NCBI RefSeq assembly: GCF_026008515.1
Contig: NZ_BQYM01000005.1
Location: 173,815-237,814 of the forward strand
Reading direction: 5' to 3'
DNA length: 64,000 nucleotides
Origin: Hoyosella levis
Lineage (GTDB): Bacteria; Actinomycetota; Actinomycetes; Mycobacteriales; Mycobacteriaceae
The position numbers and the translations under genes were made by a program. Under the pieces are notes generated by a model. That model was given only the letters and a program-made list of their open reading frames with translations, was not told where the DNA came from and did no database searches. This document shows, in pieces, positions 18,919 to 34,217 of the stretch. The number at the start of each line of letters is the position of its first letter. Within the stretch, counting starts at the first letter, position 1.

Positions 18919-18987
18919 AACTGGTCGCAGCAGGCCGAGCCGGGCCGACAGCTCAGGCGCGGCCAGAACCAGCCGCGCCGGGCCGCG

Positions 18988-22549
<3,562 letters not shown>

Positions 22550-22553
<4 letters not shown>

Positions 22554-23989
22554 TGGTACTCCCTCAGACGCGGCCACACGCCACCCGCGATAGCCAGGCT
22601 CGCGAGCACCGACAGCGCCATGACCCCGCCCGCGGCGAACGCGAGGGCGGTGCGGGCCCGCGTCAGCGCGGTGCGCAGCTCGGCGCGCGTCGCGGCGATG
22701 CCGTCCTGCAATGCGTCGTCGAGCGCCGCGAACTGGGCGGTGGAATCCTCTTCGCCGGCGCCGACCGCGATGCGCGCGGCGCCCAGGTGATCGCCCGCCG
22801 CGTACAGGTCGGACATGCGGTGATGCGCGTCGCGCCAGCCCTCATGGGCGGCGATCGCGGTCTCGATCGCGCGCGTGCCCACCGTCACCCGCTCATCCTC
22901 CTGGAGCTCGGTGAGCTTCGCGGAGAGCGCGGCCGAGGCGTTGGCGAAGCCCTCCTCGATGTCGCTGGACTCGCCGCGCCGCGCCAGGCCGAGCGTCTCG
23001 TCGGCCCGTGCCTGCTGGGCCAGGATCCGAGAGGTGGCCAGCGCGTCGAGGGGCCTCACCCCTTCGTCGAGGGCACGGTTCGCCTCGGCGCGGGTGAACA
23101 GCCCCACCACCAGCAGCCACAGCAGTACCAGCGTCATCACGAGCGACGCGATCACCCAGCCCAGGTTCAGCGTGCGCTGTGTCTTGCGCGCGAGCCGTAC
23201 CTGGGCCGCCGCGAGCACCACGACCACCAGCAGGACGATCGCCATGGCGACCCAGGGTGGATGCACGAACCGCCCGTGTGATTCCGCCACCCGCTGCGAT
23301 TGCGTCCGGTACAGGCCTTCCGAGATCGGCAGCACCCGGGCGCGCATCATCTGCGATGCCTCGTTCAGGTATGCGGCGCCCACCGGGTTGCCGACCCTGT
23401 TGTTGGCCCGGGCGCTCTCCACTAGTCCCGCGTACATCGGCAGGTGCATCGCGATCTCGGCGAGCATGCGCTGCGCGTTCTCATCGCCATCACCGACCTG
23501 GGAGGACGCGTTCACCAGTGAGCGGGAGGCATCGAAATTGGCGCGCAGGTAGCGGGTGCGCAGGTCTTCCGGCTCGATGCCGCCGAACACGAACGCCGTG
23601 CTCGCTGCCGCGTCCGCGATCGACAACGACGAATAAAGCTCGAGCGAGGAACTCGCGATCGGCTCCGTGCTCGCGATGAGCGTGTCGAGCTGGTCCTGCC
23701 GCGAGCTGATCGAGGTGGCCGTCACCGCCCCCGCGCCAAGGCACAGCATGATCAGCGCGAGCGCTGCGATCACCAGCTTGCCCGGGCTTGATAGGGCGAG
23801 GTCCGAGACGGCGCTGGCCTGGTTCGGGTAGTACTTCGCGTACTTGCGCGACAGCGGCTTGCGAGCCCGGGGCATCAACCATTCGGGCTCGTCCCCGCCC
23901 GATGGCGGCACGGCCGAGGGATCGATGCCGAACCTGTTGAAGCCGAACGAGGCCGGTTCGTGCTTCTGCGCGCCCGTGGTCCTGGGCAT
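22550..23989 (-). CDS. glnX: Membrane sensor GlnX
   Basis: A 479-residue protein with four predicted membrane helices (about residues 71-92, 241-262, 272-294 and 450-472). Two large extracytoplasmic helical regions lie between helices 1-2 and 3-4, and the cytoplasmic N-terminus ends in RKPLSRKYAKYYP. This matches Rv0412c/GlnX, which relays GlnH ligand binding to PknG. Start: the ATG at 23989 has GGGGAGG 9 nt upstream; the earlier ATG at 24007 would put that site inside the gene. First gene of glnX-glnH-pknG. Confidence 0.9.
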
Positions 23990-24184
23990 CGCTCCACACC
24001 TCCCCATCAGCTCGCACCATGCGCCCGGTGCATCGGTCGCGTGGCATACGACTACTCCTCAACTATTCATCTTCCACGGTGTGCTCTGCATTACTCGTGG
24101 CGGGGGGTGTGTCGCGATCGTCATCGATTCGTGATGAACAACTACTCTGGGTGGGGCAACCACCAAGGACAGCGAGGTTCCCCG

Positions 24185-25036
24185 ATGCGCGGCGATGGCG
24201 ATGGCTGGGTAGTCAGCGCTCGAGGCGCCCGCAGATGGGGCAAGCACGGCGCTGCGGGGCTTCTGCTGCGCTGCCCCGACGAGCAGGGGATGCCCACGGT
24301 CCTGCTGCAGCATCGCGCCCACTGGTGCCACCACGGTGGCACGTGGGGCCTGCCCGGTGGCGCTCGCGATAGCCACGAGACACCCATCCGCGCGGCGTTG
24401 CGCGAGGCGCGCGAGGAGGCGGGGATCCCAGCGGACGAGGTCCGGGTACGGGCGTCGCGGGCAACCGCGTTCGAGGGAACCGGCTGGGAGTACACAACCG
24501 TGGTCGCGGACATCGCCACCCGGCCTGGTACCACGCCGAACGCCGAGGGCATCGAGCTGCGCTGGGTGCCCGAGCACGAGGTGGCGGGCTACCCGTTGCA
24601 CCCGGGGCTCGCCGAGGCATGGCCCGGGCTGCGGCTCGAGCAGGTGCGCGTCATCGTCGACACCGCGAACGTCGTGGGCAGCCGTGCCAATGGCTGGTGG
24701 CGTGATCGCGCCGCGGCAACCCGCGCCCTTGCCGAGGAGATCGCTGAGTCGCTCCCCATCACCTGCCCGTTCCCTGATGGTCGCTACGGCTGGATCAACC
24801 ACATCGAGATGGTGCTCGAGGGGCACGCGCGCAGCACTGGCGACGAGGCGAGGCAACCGGCCGGTATCACCTTCCACCAGGCGCCGGGCAGCGGTGACGA
24901 TCACATCGTCGAGCTAGCGCGAGGGGACGACCCGCTGCGCACTGTCGTCATCACTGCGGACCGCGGGCTCAAGGAGCGCCTCCCCGGCGATGCTGCGGCT
25001 TGGGGGCCCAAGCGATTGCTGGGCTGGCTGCCCTAG
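24185..25036 (+). CDS. mutT3: Nudix hydrolase (MutT3-like) fused to a NYN/PIN-like domain
   Basis: A 283-residue protein. The N-terminal ~145 residues are Nudix: [30 protein letters not shown] is the Nudix box, and GDGDGWVVS at the start matches Rv0413. The C-terminal ~130 residues begin [24 protein letters not shown] and end near [14 protein letters not shown]. The conserved acidic residues and the TADRGL strand resemble NYN/PIN ribonuclease domains. M. tuberculosis MutT3 as I recall it lacks this domain. GAGG at 24174-24177 supports the start. It is divergent from glnX and convergent with thiE, with overlapping stop codons. Confidence 0.82.
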   Translation: MRGDGDGWVVSARGARRWGKHGAAGLLLRCPDEQGMPTVLLQHRAHWCHHGGTWGLPGGARDSHETPIRAALREAREEAGIPADEVRVRASRATAFEGTGWEYTTVVADIATRPGTTPNAEGIELRWVPEHEVAGYPLHPGLAEAWPGLRLEQVRVIVDTANVVGSRANGWWRDRAAATRALAEEIAESLPITCPFPDGRYGWINHIEMVLEGHARSTGDEARQPAGITFHQAPGSGDDHIVELARGDDPLRTVVITADRGLKERLPGDAAAWGPKRLLGWLP

Positions 25037-25707
25037 TCGAGGGGTGGCAAGGCGTCCTTGAGCCGCTGCGCGGCAGCACGGGGGTCGGGCGCCCCGGTGA
25101 TGGCGCGCACCACCACGATGCGGCGGGCGCCGTGACCGATCACCTGGCCGACGTTGTCCTCGCCGATGCCGCCGATGGCGAACCATGGGCGAGCCGGGCG
25201 GAGGTCGGCAGCAACATGCACGAGCCCCAGGCCAGCCGCAGGACGATCCGGCTTGGTGGGGGTGGGCCAGCACGGCCCGACGCAGAAGTAGTCGACGCTG
25301 TCCTCGCGGGCCGCGTCAGTCGCTTGCTCGGCATCATGGGTGGAACGGCCGATCACCACACGGTCGCCGACGATGGCGCGGGCATAGTGCACGGGCAGGT
25401 CCCGCTGCCCGAGATGCAGCACGTCCGCGCGGGCCGCCACGGCGATATCGGCCCGGTCATTCACGGCGAGGAGGGCACCGTGCCGGCGAGCGGCCGCCGA
25501 CAGCACCGCGAGCGCAGCGAGCTCATCGCGCGCCTCGAGCGGGCCGAACCGTCGCTCGCCCTCGGAGCCCTTGTCCCGCAGCTGGATGACATCGACCCCA
25601 CCAGCGAGCGCGGCATCAGCAAACTCGGCGAGGTCACCGTGCTCGCGGCGCGCATCGGTGCACAGGTACAGCTGGGCGGCTTGGAGCCGGTCGCGTGGCG
25701 ATTGCAC
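25033..25707 (-). CDS. thiE: Thiamin-phosphate synthase ThiE
   Basis: A 224-residue TIM barrel joining HMP-PP and the thiazole phosphate to thiamin phosphate. Seen: [39 protein letters not shown] and [11 protein letters not shown]. Start is GTG at 25707. TACGGT on the minus strand (25715-25720) lies 7 nt upstream, so the mRNA may be leaderless; no Shine-Dalgarno is seen. It is divergent from thiO and therefore not covered by the thiO riboswitch. Its stop shares CTAG with the mutT3 stop. Confidence 0.93.
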   Translation of the reverse strand: MQSPRDRLQAAQLYLCTDARREHGDLAEFADAALAGGVDVIQLRDKGSEGERRFGPLEARDELAALAVLSAAARRHGALLAVNDRADIAVAARADVLHLGQRDLPVHYARAIVGDRVVIGRSTHDAEQATDAAREDSVDYFCVGPCWPTPTKPDRPAAGLGLVHVAADLRPARPWFAIGGIGEDNVGQVIGHGARRIVVVRAITGAPDPRAAAQRLKDALPPLD

Positions 25708-25744
25708 ACCAGTGACCGTATCGGGCTACCGTGGAGATGTCACC

Positions 25745-25840
25745 CATGGTTCGCGCGGGAGCTCCGGTCCGGGAGCTGAGAGGGAGCACGCCGCTCCGAC
25801 CGTCATACCTGATCCAGGTAATGCTGGCGCAGGGAGTTGG
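25745..25840 (+). promoter_or_regulatory. TPP riboswitch upstream of thiOSG
   Basis: It contains the conserved TPP aptamer elements: GGGAGCTGAGAGGGAGC (P3/J3-2 with CTGAGA at 25775-25780) and ACCTGATCCAGGTAATGCTGGCGCAGGG (starting 25807). An extra GGAGC/GCTCC hairpin is visible between them. The ribosome-binding site GGAGG (25839-25843) follows at once, so control of translation initiation is likely. End points are approximate. Confidence 0.93.
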
Positions 25841-25852
25841 AGGCTTATTGTG

Positions 25853-26919
25853 ATGCCCGACGTCAACGAGCGTTGCTCCGTCGCGGTCATCGGCGGGGGC
25901 GTGATCGGATCGACCGTGGCCTGGCAGCTCGCCGAGGCGGCCTACCGCGTCACCCTTTACTCCGGGCCAGCCGTCGAGCAATCCACGACGTGGGTCGCGG
26001 GCGGCATGATCGCGCCCTGGAGCGAGGCATGGCCCGGCGAGAGCGACCTCCTCGATCTGTCGCTGGCCTCGATGCGCGCCTGGCCGGGCTTCGCCGCCCG
26101 CCTCGAGCAGGACGAGCATCGCATCCTCACGGCGCGAGGTTCCCTGGCGGTCGCCGCCGACGATGGGGACGTGGCTGACCTGCGCCGGGTCATGGCCTGG
26201 CTCGAGAAGCGCGGCGAGCCCGTCGCGCCACTGTCGCGCCGCGAGGCACGGGCGCAGGAACCAGGCCTTGCTGCTGGGCTGCGCCCGGTGTTCCAGGTGC
26301 AGGAGGAGCTCGCCGTCGATAACCGAGCCATGCTGCTTGCCCTGCGTGCCCGCGCGGCCGAGGCCGGGGCAGTCCTCGAGGGACGGTGCATCAGTGCCCT
26401 TGGCGACGTCACCCAGGACCAGGTCGTTGTCGCGGCGGGGCCCTGGACCAGCGAGCTTCTGCCCGGGCTGCGCGTCCGGCCCGTCAAGGGCGAGATCATG
26501 CGCCTGGCCCGCAGGCCATTCAGCGCCCCGCCGCCCCAGCACATCGTGCGCGGCTGGGTGCGCGGGCGGCATGTCTACCTGGTGCCGCGCCCCGATGGCA
26601 TGGTCGTCGGCGCCACCCAGCACGAGGCAGGGTTCGATACGACCGTCACCGCGGGGGGAATACGTGATCTCCTCGCCGATGCCGAGGCCGTGTTCCCCGC
26701 CGTCACCGACTACGCGATCACCGGCATCTCCGCCGGCCTGCGCCCCGTCACGCCCGACAACATCCCGCTGATCGGACGCGTGGATGACCGTACCCTGGTG
26801 GCAGCAGGGCACGGCCGCAACGGAATGCTGCTCGCGCCACTGACGGGCAGCGCCATACTTGCCGAGCTCGACGGCCAGCCCCTCGCTGAGGCGGCCGCCG
26901 CACACCCCAGGAGGTTCGC

Positions 26920-26923
<4 letters not shown>
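25853..26923 (+). CDS. thiO: Glycine oxidase ThiO
   Basis: A 356-residue DAO-family FAD enzyme that makes the imine (dehydroglycine) for the thiazole ring. Seen: VAVIGGGVIGSTVAWQLAE (FAD loop), TTWVAGGMIAPWSEAW, VRPVKGEIMRL, HIVRGWVRGRHVYLVPRPDG, GLRPVTPDNIPLIG and GHGRNGMLLAPLTG. Start ATG at 25853 lies 9 nt after GGAGG; a GTG at 25850 in the same frame is also possible. First gene of thiO-thiS-thiG under the TPP riboswitch; coupled to thiS by ATGA. Confidence 0.93.
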
Positions 26924-27901
<978 letters not shown>

Positions 27902-27909
27902 TGCGGGTA

Positions 27910-27929
27910 TACCCCGGGCCGCCGGGGTA
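27910..27929 (+). terminator. Terminator of thiOSG
   Basis: TACCCCGG, loop GCCG, CCGGGGTA: a perfect 8-bp stem starting 9 bp after the thiG stop. No T-run follows. Confidence 0.65.
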
Positions 27930-27934
27930 GCAGA

Positions 27935-27950
27935 TCATACCTAGGTATGA
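27935..27950. promoter_or_regulatory. Perfect palindrome upstream of the ABC transporter
   Basis: TCATACCTAGGTATGA is an exact 16-bp palindrome 60 bp before the ABC ATPase start. It is well placed to be an operator overlapping the promoter. No regulator gene is adjacent. Confidence 0.45.
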
Positions 27951-28009
27951 CACAGGTCCAGACTTCCGGACGATGTGCACGCCATGACGAGTAGGGCAGA
28001 GTAATCACC

Positions 28010-28945
28010 ATGATCCAAGTACGCGGCCTGACCAAGGCATACGGACCAACGAAGGCAGTGGACAACCTGACCTTCGACGTCCAGCCAGGCATCGTGACCG
28101 GCTTCCTCGGCCCCAACGGCGCCGGCAAGTCCACCACCATGCGCATGATCCTGGGGCTCGACCGGCCGACCGCCGGAACCGCCACCATCAACGGCAAGAA
28201 GTACACCGAGCTCGATCAGCCGCTCCAGCACGTGGGCGCGCTGCTCGACGCGAAGTGGGTGCATCCCAACCGCTCGGCCCGCAGCCACCTGCGCTGGATG
28301 GCCGCGAGCAACGGCATCCCCACCAAGCGCGTCGACGAGGTCCTCGAGCTCGTCGGGCTGACCGCCGTGGCGAAGAAGAAGGCCGGCGGGTTCTCGCTCG
28401 GGATGTCGCAGCGGCTCGGACTCGCAGCCACTCTCCTCGGTGACCCCGAGGTCCTTCTCTTCGACGAGCCGGTCAACGGTCTCGACCCCGAGGGCATCCG
28501 CTGGATCCGCCTGTTCATGCAGCGCCTCGCCTCGGAAGGCCGCACCGTCATGGTGTCGAGCCACATGCTCTCCGAGATGGCCCAGACCGCCGAGCACCTC
28601 ATCGTCATCGGCAAGGGGCAGCTCATCGCCGACACGACGGTGCAGGAGTTCGTCGACCGCGCCTCGGGCGCCACTGTCAAGATCCGCACGCCGCAGCTCG
28701 ACACCCTGCGCACCGCCCTCACCAGCCAGGGCCTCACCGTGCGGGAGGACGGCACGGGCGAGTCCTCGCTGCTCGTGGTCGGTACCACCACCGACGCTGT
28801 CGGTGAGATCGCCGCCGCCAACCGCATCACCATCCACGAGCTCGCCGCCCAGCGCGGATCCCTCGAGGAAGCCTTCATGAAACTCACCGGCGATTCCGTG
28901 GAATACCACGCCGCTGGATTCAATGCAGAAGGAGGGAACAACTGA
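28010..28945 (+). CDS. ABC transporter ATP-binding protein (ABC-2 type)
   Basis: A 311-residue ATPase. Walker A GPNGAGKST is near residue 38, signature FSLGMSQR near 128, Walker B VLLFDEPVNGLD near 148, and the switch histidine is in MVSSHML. The C-terminal ~90 residues form the extension usual in the DrrA/BcrA-type exporter group. Substrate unknown; peptides, antibiotics or lipids are typical. The stop overlaps the permease start (TGATG at 28943-28947), and GGAGGG at 28931-28936 serves the permease. Confidence 0.92.
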   Translation: MIQVRGLTKAYGPTKAVDNLTFDVQPGIVTGFLGPNGAGKSTTMRMILGLDRPTAGTATINGKKYTELDQPLQHVGALLDAKWVHPNRSARSHLRWMAASNGIPTKRVDEVLELVGLTAVAKKKAGGFSLGMSQRLGLAATLLGDPEVLLFDEPVNGLDPEGIRWIRLFMQRLASEGRTVMVSSHMLSEMAQTAEHLIVIGKGQLIADTTVQEFVDRASGATVKIRTPQLDTLRTALTSQGLTVREDGTGESSLLVVGTTTDAVGEIAAANRITIHELAAQRGSLEEAFMKLTGDSVEYHAAGFNAEGGNN

Positions 28946-29742
28946 TGGGCGTCCTCGCAGCAGAGCGCATCAAGCTCACCTCGGTCAAGTCCCCCTGGTG
29001 GTGCAGTGGCATCGTCGTCGTGCTGGGCCTCGGCCTCGCCGCGCTCTTCGCCGGCACCACCCGATCAACCTTCGAGAGCAGGAGCAACGAAGGGATCGCC
29101 CCGCCGCCCGTCATGACGGCCTTCGAGGCCACCATCGGGGTGCAGCAGATCGGCGTCATGGTGCTGATGGTCCTCTCGGCCCTCGTCGTCACCAGCGAAT
29201 ACCGGTTCGGCGTCATCCGCAACACCTTCATGGCCAGCAACAACCGCACTGCCGTGATGCTCGCCAAGGCCGGCATCGCCGCGCTCTGGTCCGCCGTGCT
29301 CACCACCGTCCTCGCTGCCGCGGCGATCGTCCTCTCCCGGCTCATTGCTGGTCCCGAGGTCGGCGCCAACCTCACGTTCAGCAACGGCGATACCCTCCGC
29401 GTGCTGTACACGGTGCCGATCTACGCTGCGCTCGCCGCGATCCTCGCGGTCGGCGTCGGCGCGCTCGTCCGGCAGACCGCTGGAGCCGTCACCATCCTGC
29501 TCCTGTGGCCGCTCCTGCTGGAGAACATCGCCTCGGTACTGCCGAAGATCGGTGAGCACATCGCGCCGTTCCTGCCGTTCCTCAATGCCAGCTACTTCCT
29601 CGCTGGCGACAACGGGATGTCGGCTGGGCCGCCGATGGACTTCTTCCACTGGGGCCCCTGGGCCGCGATCGTGTACTTCGGCCTCATAGCCGGCGGCATC
29701 TTCGGGCTCAGCGTCCTGGTCGTCAACAAGCGCGACGCCTGA
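28945..29742 (+). CDS. ABC-2 type permease
   Basis: A 265-residue protein with about six membrane helices. An N-terminal amphipathic start (MGVLAAERIKLTSVKSPWW) is followed by a helix, an extracytoplasmic loop, and ALVVTSEYRFGVIRNTFMAS, the typical ABC-2 permease motif after helix 2. Partner of the upstream ATPase. A perfect 12-bp hairpin ends the operon. Confidence 0.88.
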   Translation: MGVLAAERIKLTSVKSPWWCSGIVVVLGLGLAALFAGTTRSTFESRSNEGIAPPPVMTAFEATIGVQQIGVMVLMVLSALVVTSEYRFGVIRNTFMASNNRTAVMLAKAGIAALWSAVLTTVLAAAAIVLSRLIAGPEVGANLTFSNGDTLRVLYTVPIYAALAAILAVGVGALVRQTAGAVTILLLWPLLLENIASVLPKIGEHIAPFLPFLNASYFLAGDNGMSAGPPMDFFHWGPWAAIVYFGLIAGGIFGLSVLVVNKRDA

Positions 29743-29754
29743 CGGCCCTCAAGG

Positions 29755-29785
29755 CTTGTGATTGCTAGTCGGGAGCAATCACAAG
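29755..29785. terminator. Terminator of the ABC-2 operon
   Basis: CTTGTGATTGCT, 7-nt loop, AGCAATCACAAG: a perfect 12-bp stem 13 bp after the permease stop. Confidence 0.75.
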
Positions 29786-29828
29786 AACCGAACTCCGGGG
29801 TGGTGGTGCGCCCCGTCGAGATCGGACA

Positions 29829-29866
29829 CGACAACCCGGTGCCTCCCCATTGGCGCCGGGTTGTCG
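29829..29866. other. Strong hairpin in the convergent gap
   Basis: CGACAACCCGG (29829-29839) pairs exactly with CCGGGTTGTCG (29856-29866), and four further pairs (one a G-T wobble) extend the stem to 15 bp with an 8-nt loop. It is the second of four hairpins between the permease and thiD. Confidence 0.6.
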
Positions 29867-29884
29867 CACGTCTGGGGGGGTGGG

Positions 29885-29903
29885 CTCCGGCCTGAGGCCG
29901 GAG
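29885..29903. other. Short perfect hairpin in the convergent gap
   Basis: CTCCGGCC, loop TGA, GGCCGGAG: an 8-bp perfect stem, the third hairpin between the permease and thiD. Confidence 0.5.
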
Positions 29904-29948
29904 TGCGCGGCTCGCCCGCGCGGCTCGGCCGCACCGCCCGCCCGCGCT

Positions 29949-30000
29949 CCAAACGCGATAGAAACCGCTTAGATCCCGGGGCGATTTCTATCGCGTTTGG
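29949..30000. terminator. Long palindrome overlapping the 3' end of thiD (junction palindrome C)
   Basis: CCAAACGCGATAGAAACCGC (29949-29968) pairs at 19 of 20 positions with GCGATTTCTATCGCGTTTGG (29981-30000). The right arm includes the thiD stop codon and its last codons. Likely terminator for thiD and perhaps a bidirectional one. Confidence 0.7.
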
Positions 30001-30892
30001 CGGTTTCCCGTGCTTTTGCGGGGACCGGACCGGGGGCCGCCAGCCGCCAGCTGGCCCAGCCGCCACAGCGGCGAGACGGGTCCATGTCCGCGGCCGAGCG
30101 GGTAAGCCGAGCGCAGGCACTCGGTGACCCACCGCTTGGCGTATTCCACGGCGCCGGGCATGTCGCGGCCGTGGGCGAGGGCGCAGGTGATCGCGGCGGC
30201 GAGGGTGTCGCCACCACCGTGATCGTGGCCCGTCGGGATCCGCTCCACCGTGTACTCGTGCTCGTCGGTGCCGTTGGTGAGCAGGTCGGTGCTGCTGGGG
30301 GATTCGCGCAGGTGCCCGCCCTTGATGAGCGCCCAGCGCGCGCCGAGGTCGAGGAACGCGCGCGCGGCGGCGCGCTGGCTAGCAGCATCGATCACCTCGA
30401 TGCCCGTGATCAGGCGAACCTCGTCGAGATTGGGCGTGACGACGGTCGCGCGCGGGACGAGCTGCTCCCGCACGGCATCGAGCGCGTCGGCGCGCAGCAA
30501 CGGGTCACCGTGCATCGACGCAGCCACGGGGTCGATGACGAGCGGGATTGTGTTGTCGGCGCCGATGCCGAGGCGCGCGCACGTCGTGGCCACGGCCTCG
30601 ATGATCTCGGCGCTCGCTAGCATCCCCGTTTTTGCCGCGAGCACCCCGATGTCGGTGACCACGGATTCGATCTGCGCGGCCACGGTCTCCGGCGGAATCG
30701 TGTGCACGCCGGTGACTCCGACCGAGTTCTGCACGGTCACGGCGGTGACGGCGACGCAGCCGTGCACGCCGGTGAGCGCGAACGTGCGCATGTCCGCCTG
30801 GATCCCGGCGCCGCCGCCGGAGTCAGAGCCAGCGATGGTGAGTGCCCGCGCCGGAGTGTGGCCCGGCGCGGGCGGGGGGAGCAGCCAGTCCA

Positions 30893-30893
<1 letters not shown>
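29988..30893 (-). CDS. thiD: Hydroxymethylpyrimidine (phosphate) kinase ThiD
   Basis: A 301-residue ribokinase-fold enzyme that phosphorylates HMP and HMP-P. Seen: [71 protein letters not shown] and [13 protein letters not shown] (anion hole). Start ATG at 30893 overlaps the thiC stop (TGATG). The last ~35 residues, rich in Gly, Arg and Lys, lie beyond the usual domain, and the final codons sit in a palindrome arm, so the C-terminus may have been extended by that element. Expected to follow the thiC riboswitch. Confidence 0.92.
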
Positions 30894-32658
<1,765 letters not shown>

Positions 32659-32815
32659 GAGATGTGCTGTTCCTGGATGAAGTTGTGGCCCTCACCATAG
32701 CGGAGTGGTTGCTGGCGCGCAGGCAGGTGGTGCTGCCGATGGGCGTGCCATCGAGCGAGCGGCAGCGGTCGCGGGCATAGACTGGTGATCCAGGCACGAG
32801 CGCGGGAGGAAGACC

Positions 32816-33151
32816 ATGGCGTCGCACGCAGATCAGGCCCAGGACGATCAAGCCCACGGCGATCAGTCGCGGATCGCGGTGATCGACAATCAGTCGCGGT
32901 CGCGGTACGAGATCTGGGTCGATGGCGAGTTCGCAGGGCTCGAGGGCTACGAGATCGATGACGACGGCGTGATCACCCTGCTGCACACGATCATCGACGA
33001 GGCCTACAGCAAGCAGGGCTATGCGCGAGCGATGGTGCGCGCGATCCTCGACGGGATGCGCGAGCGGCAGCAATCCTTCCGTCCCGTGTGCTCGTACGTG
33101 CAGAGTTTCCTCGACCGGTTCCCTGAGTACCGGGATCTCGTCGCGGCGTAG
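32816..33151 (+). CDS. YjdJ-type GNAT N-acetyltransferase
   Basis: A 111-residue small GNAT domain (Acetyltransf_CG type): YEIWVDGEFAGLEGYEID, then LLHTIIDEAYSKQGYARAMVRAILD, where the acetyl-CoA loop is a degenerate SKQGYA, then FRPVCSYVQSFLDRFPEYRDLV. The first ~20 residues are a His/Asp/Gln-rich tail. GGAGGA at 32805-32810 supports the ATG at 32816. Substrate unknown. Convergent with the hydrolase, with a palindrome between them. Confidence 0.82.
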   Translation: MASHADQAQDDQAHGDQSRIAVIDNQSRSRYEIWVDGEFAGLEGYEIDDDGVITLLHTIIDEAYSKQGYARAMVRAILDGMRERQQSFRPVCSYVQSFLDRFPEYRDLVAA

Positions 33152-33194
33152 CCTGGCCCCGGCGCCTTCCTGCCCCGGTTCTGCCCCGTCCGAA

Positions 33195-33259
33195 CCCGCG
33201 AGTGCGCGCAAAACGACAGGTCCACCGAGAAATCCTGTCGCTTTTCGCACACTCGCGGG
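33195..33259. terminator. Bidirectional palindrome (junction palindrome D)
   Basis: Left arm 33195-33220 and right arm 33234-33259 are complementary at 23 of 26 positions, with a 13-nt loop, between convergent genes. The core of each arm is close to GTGTGCGAAAAGCGACAG, nearly the same as the palindrome at 34842. Confidence 0.8.
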
Positions 33260-33278
33260 GAGCCCAGCCCCGCGCCTT

Positions 33279-34151
33279 CTAGCGGTCGTGCTTGCGCACG
33301 AACTGGAGGATCCGTCCTATGACCTCGGCGGGGCGCTCGTGCAGCACGCCGTGCGCGGCGCCCTGATAGACCTCGACCTCCGCGGATCGGAATGCTCCCA
33401 GGGCCCGTGCCACTGCCCGCTCGACGTTGACGAGCAGAGTCTCCGAGCCCAGGATCACCAGCACCGGGGCGGGGATGGAGCGGAGTTGCTCGTCGGTAGG
33501 CATCTTGCCCCACGGTAGTTTCGTCCTGAATTTGGCGGCCACTTTGAGCAGGGCCAGCTCCTCCTCGTTGAGGTGCACGCCGGGGGTGAACCACTCGCGG
33601 AACTTGCGGAAATTCTCGTCCGTGGGCCGGGCGCCGACCGCGATCATCTTGGCGAGGATCCGCCAACTGACTTTGTCGAGGACGTTGCCAGGCTCGATGA
33701 GGGTGAGGCTGGCGAGGCGGCGCGGATCGCGGATGGCGATGGCCGTGGCGTGCCGCCCGCCGTCGGAGTAGCCGACCAGGTGAACGGAGTCGAGCCCGAG
33801 TCCCGCGAGCAACTCGTCGAACCAGATCGCGAAGTCCGCTTCGCTGGTGATGGGTGCGGTTTGCACGCTGCGCCCGGCGGTGCCGATCGTATCCAGCGCG
33901 TAGACCTCGCGGTCTCGGGCGAGGCCTTCGATCGATTGGTGCCAGATCAGGCCGTTGCCGAGTATCGGGTGCAGCAGCACCACCGGGGTGCCGGCGCCCG
34001 AGCCGCTGATGCGAACGTGCGTGGGGCCGAAGGAAGTCTCGACCGTGCGCTCGAGGGCGGGCACGGGCCACCATGCCTCGAGGGCGGTGTATGCGTGCAA
34101 GTACGCCTCGCGGGACTCATCGTCCTTGAATGCCCCGATCTTCTTGGCCAT
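33279..34151 (-). CDS. Alpha/beta hydrolase
   Basis: A 290-residue alpha/beta hydrolase. Oxyanion region VVLLHPILGNGLIW, nucleophile elbow LVGYSDGGRHA (GxSxG), acid strand region APVLVILGSETL and the histidine in YQGAAHGVLHERP complete a triad. An N-terminal extension of about 45 residues precedes the core. Start ATG at 34151 has GAGGGAG 5 nt upstream; an in-frame start at 34184 lies inside the operator region. Divergent from a TetR gene that probably regulates it. Substrate unknown. Confidence 0.85.
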   Translation of the reverse strand: MAKKIGAFKDDESREAYLHAYTALEAWWPVPALERTVETSFGPTHVRISGSGAGTPVVLLHPILGNGLIWHQSIEGLARDREVYALDTIGTAGRSVQTAPITSEADFAIWFDELLAGLGLDSVHLVGYSDGGRHATAIAIRDPRRLASLTLIEPGNVLDKVSWRILAKMIAVGARPTDENFRKFREWFTPGVHLNEEELALLKVAAKFRTKLPWGKMPTDEQLRSIPAPVLVILGSETLLVNVERAVARALGAFRSAEVEVYQGAAHGVLHERPAEVIGRILQFVRKHDR

Positions 34152-34168
34152 GCTTGCTCCCTCGCTCG

Positions 34169-34214
34169 TTGATGGTACGAGCATATCACTTCATTGGTAT
34201 GGGTGTACCATCAA
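34169..34214. promoter_or_regulatory. Operator region between hydrolase and TetR genes
   Basis: TTGATGGTAC (34169-34178) and GTACCATCAA (34205-34214) are exact inverted copies 26 bp apart. An inner dyad TGGTA (34195-34199) / TACCA (34206-34210) also exists. TACCAT at 34206-34211 is a -10 hexamer 6 nt before the tetR ATG, so the right half-site would cover the tetR promoter. Likely autoregulation and control of the hydrolase. Confidence 0.6.
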
Positions 34215-34217
34215 AAA

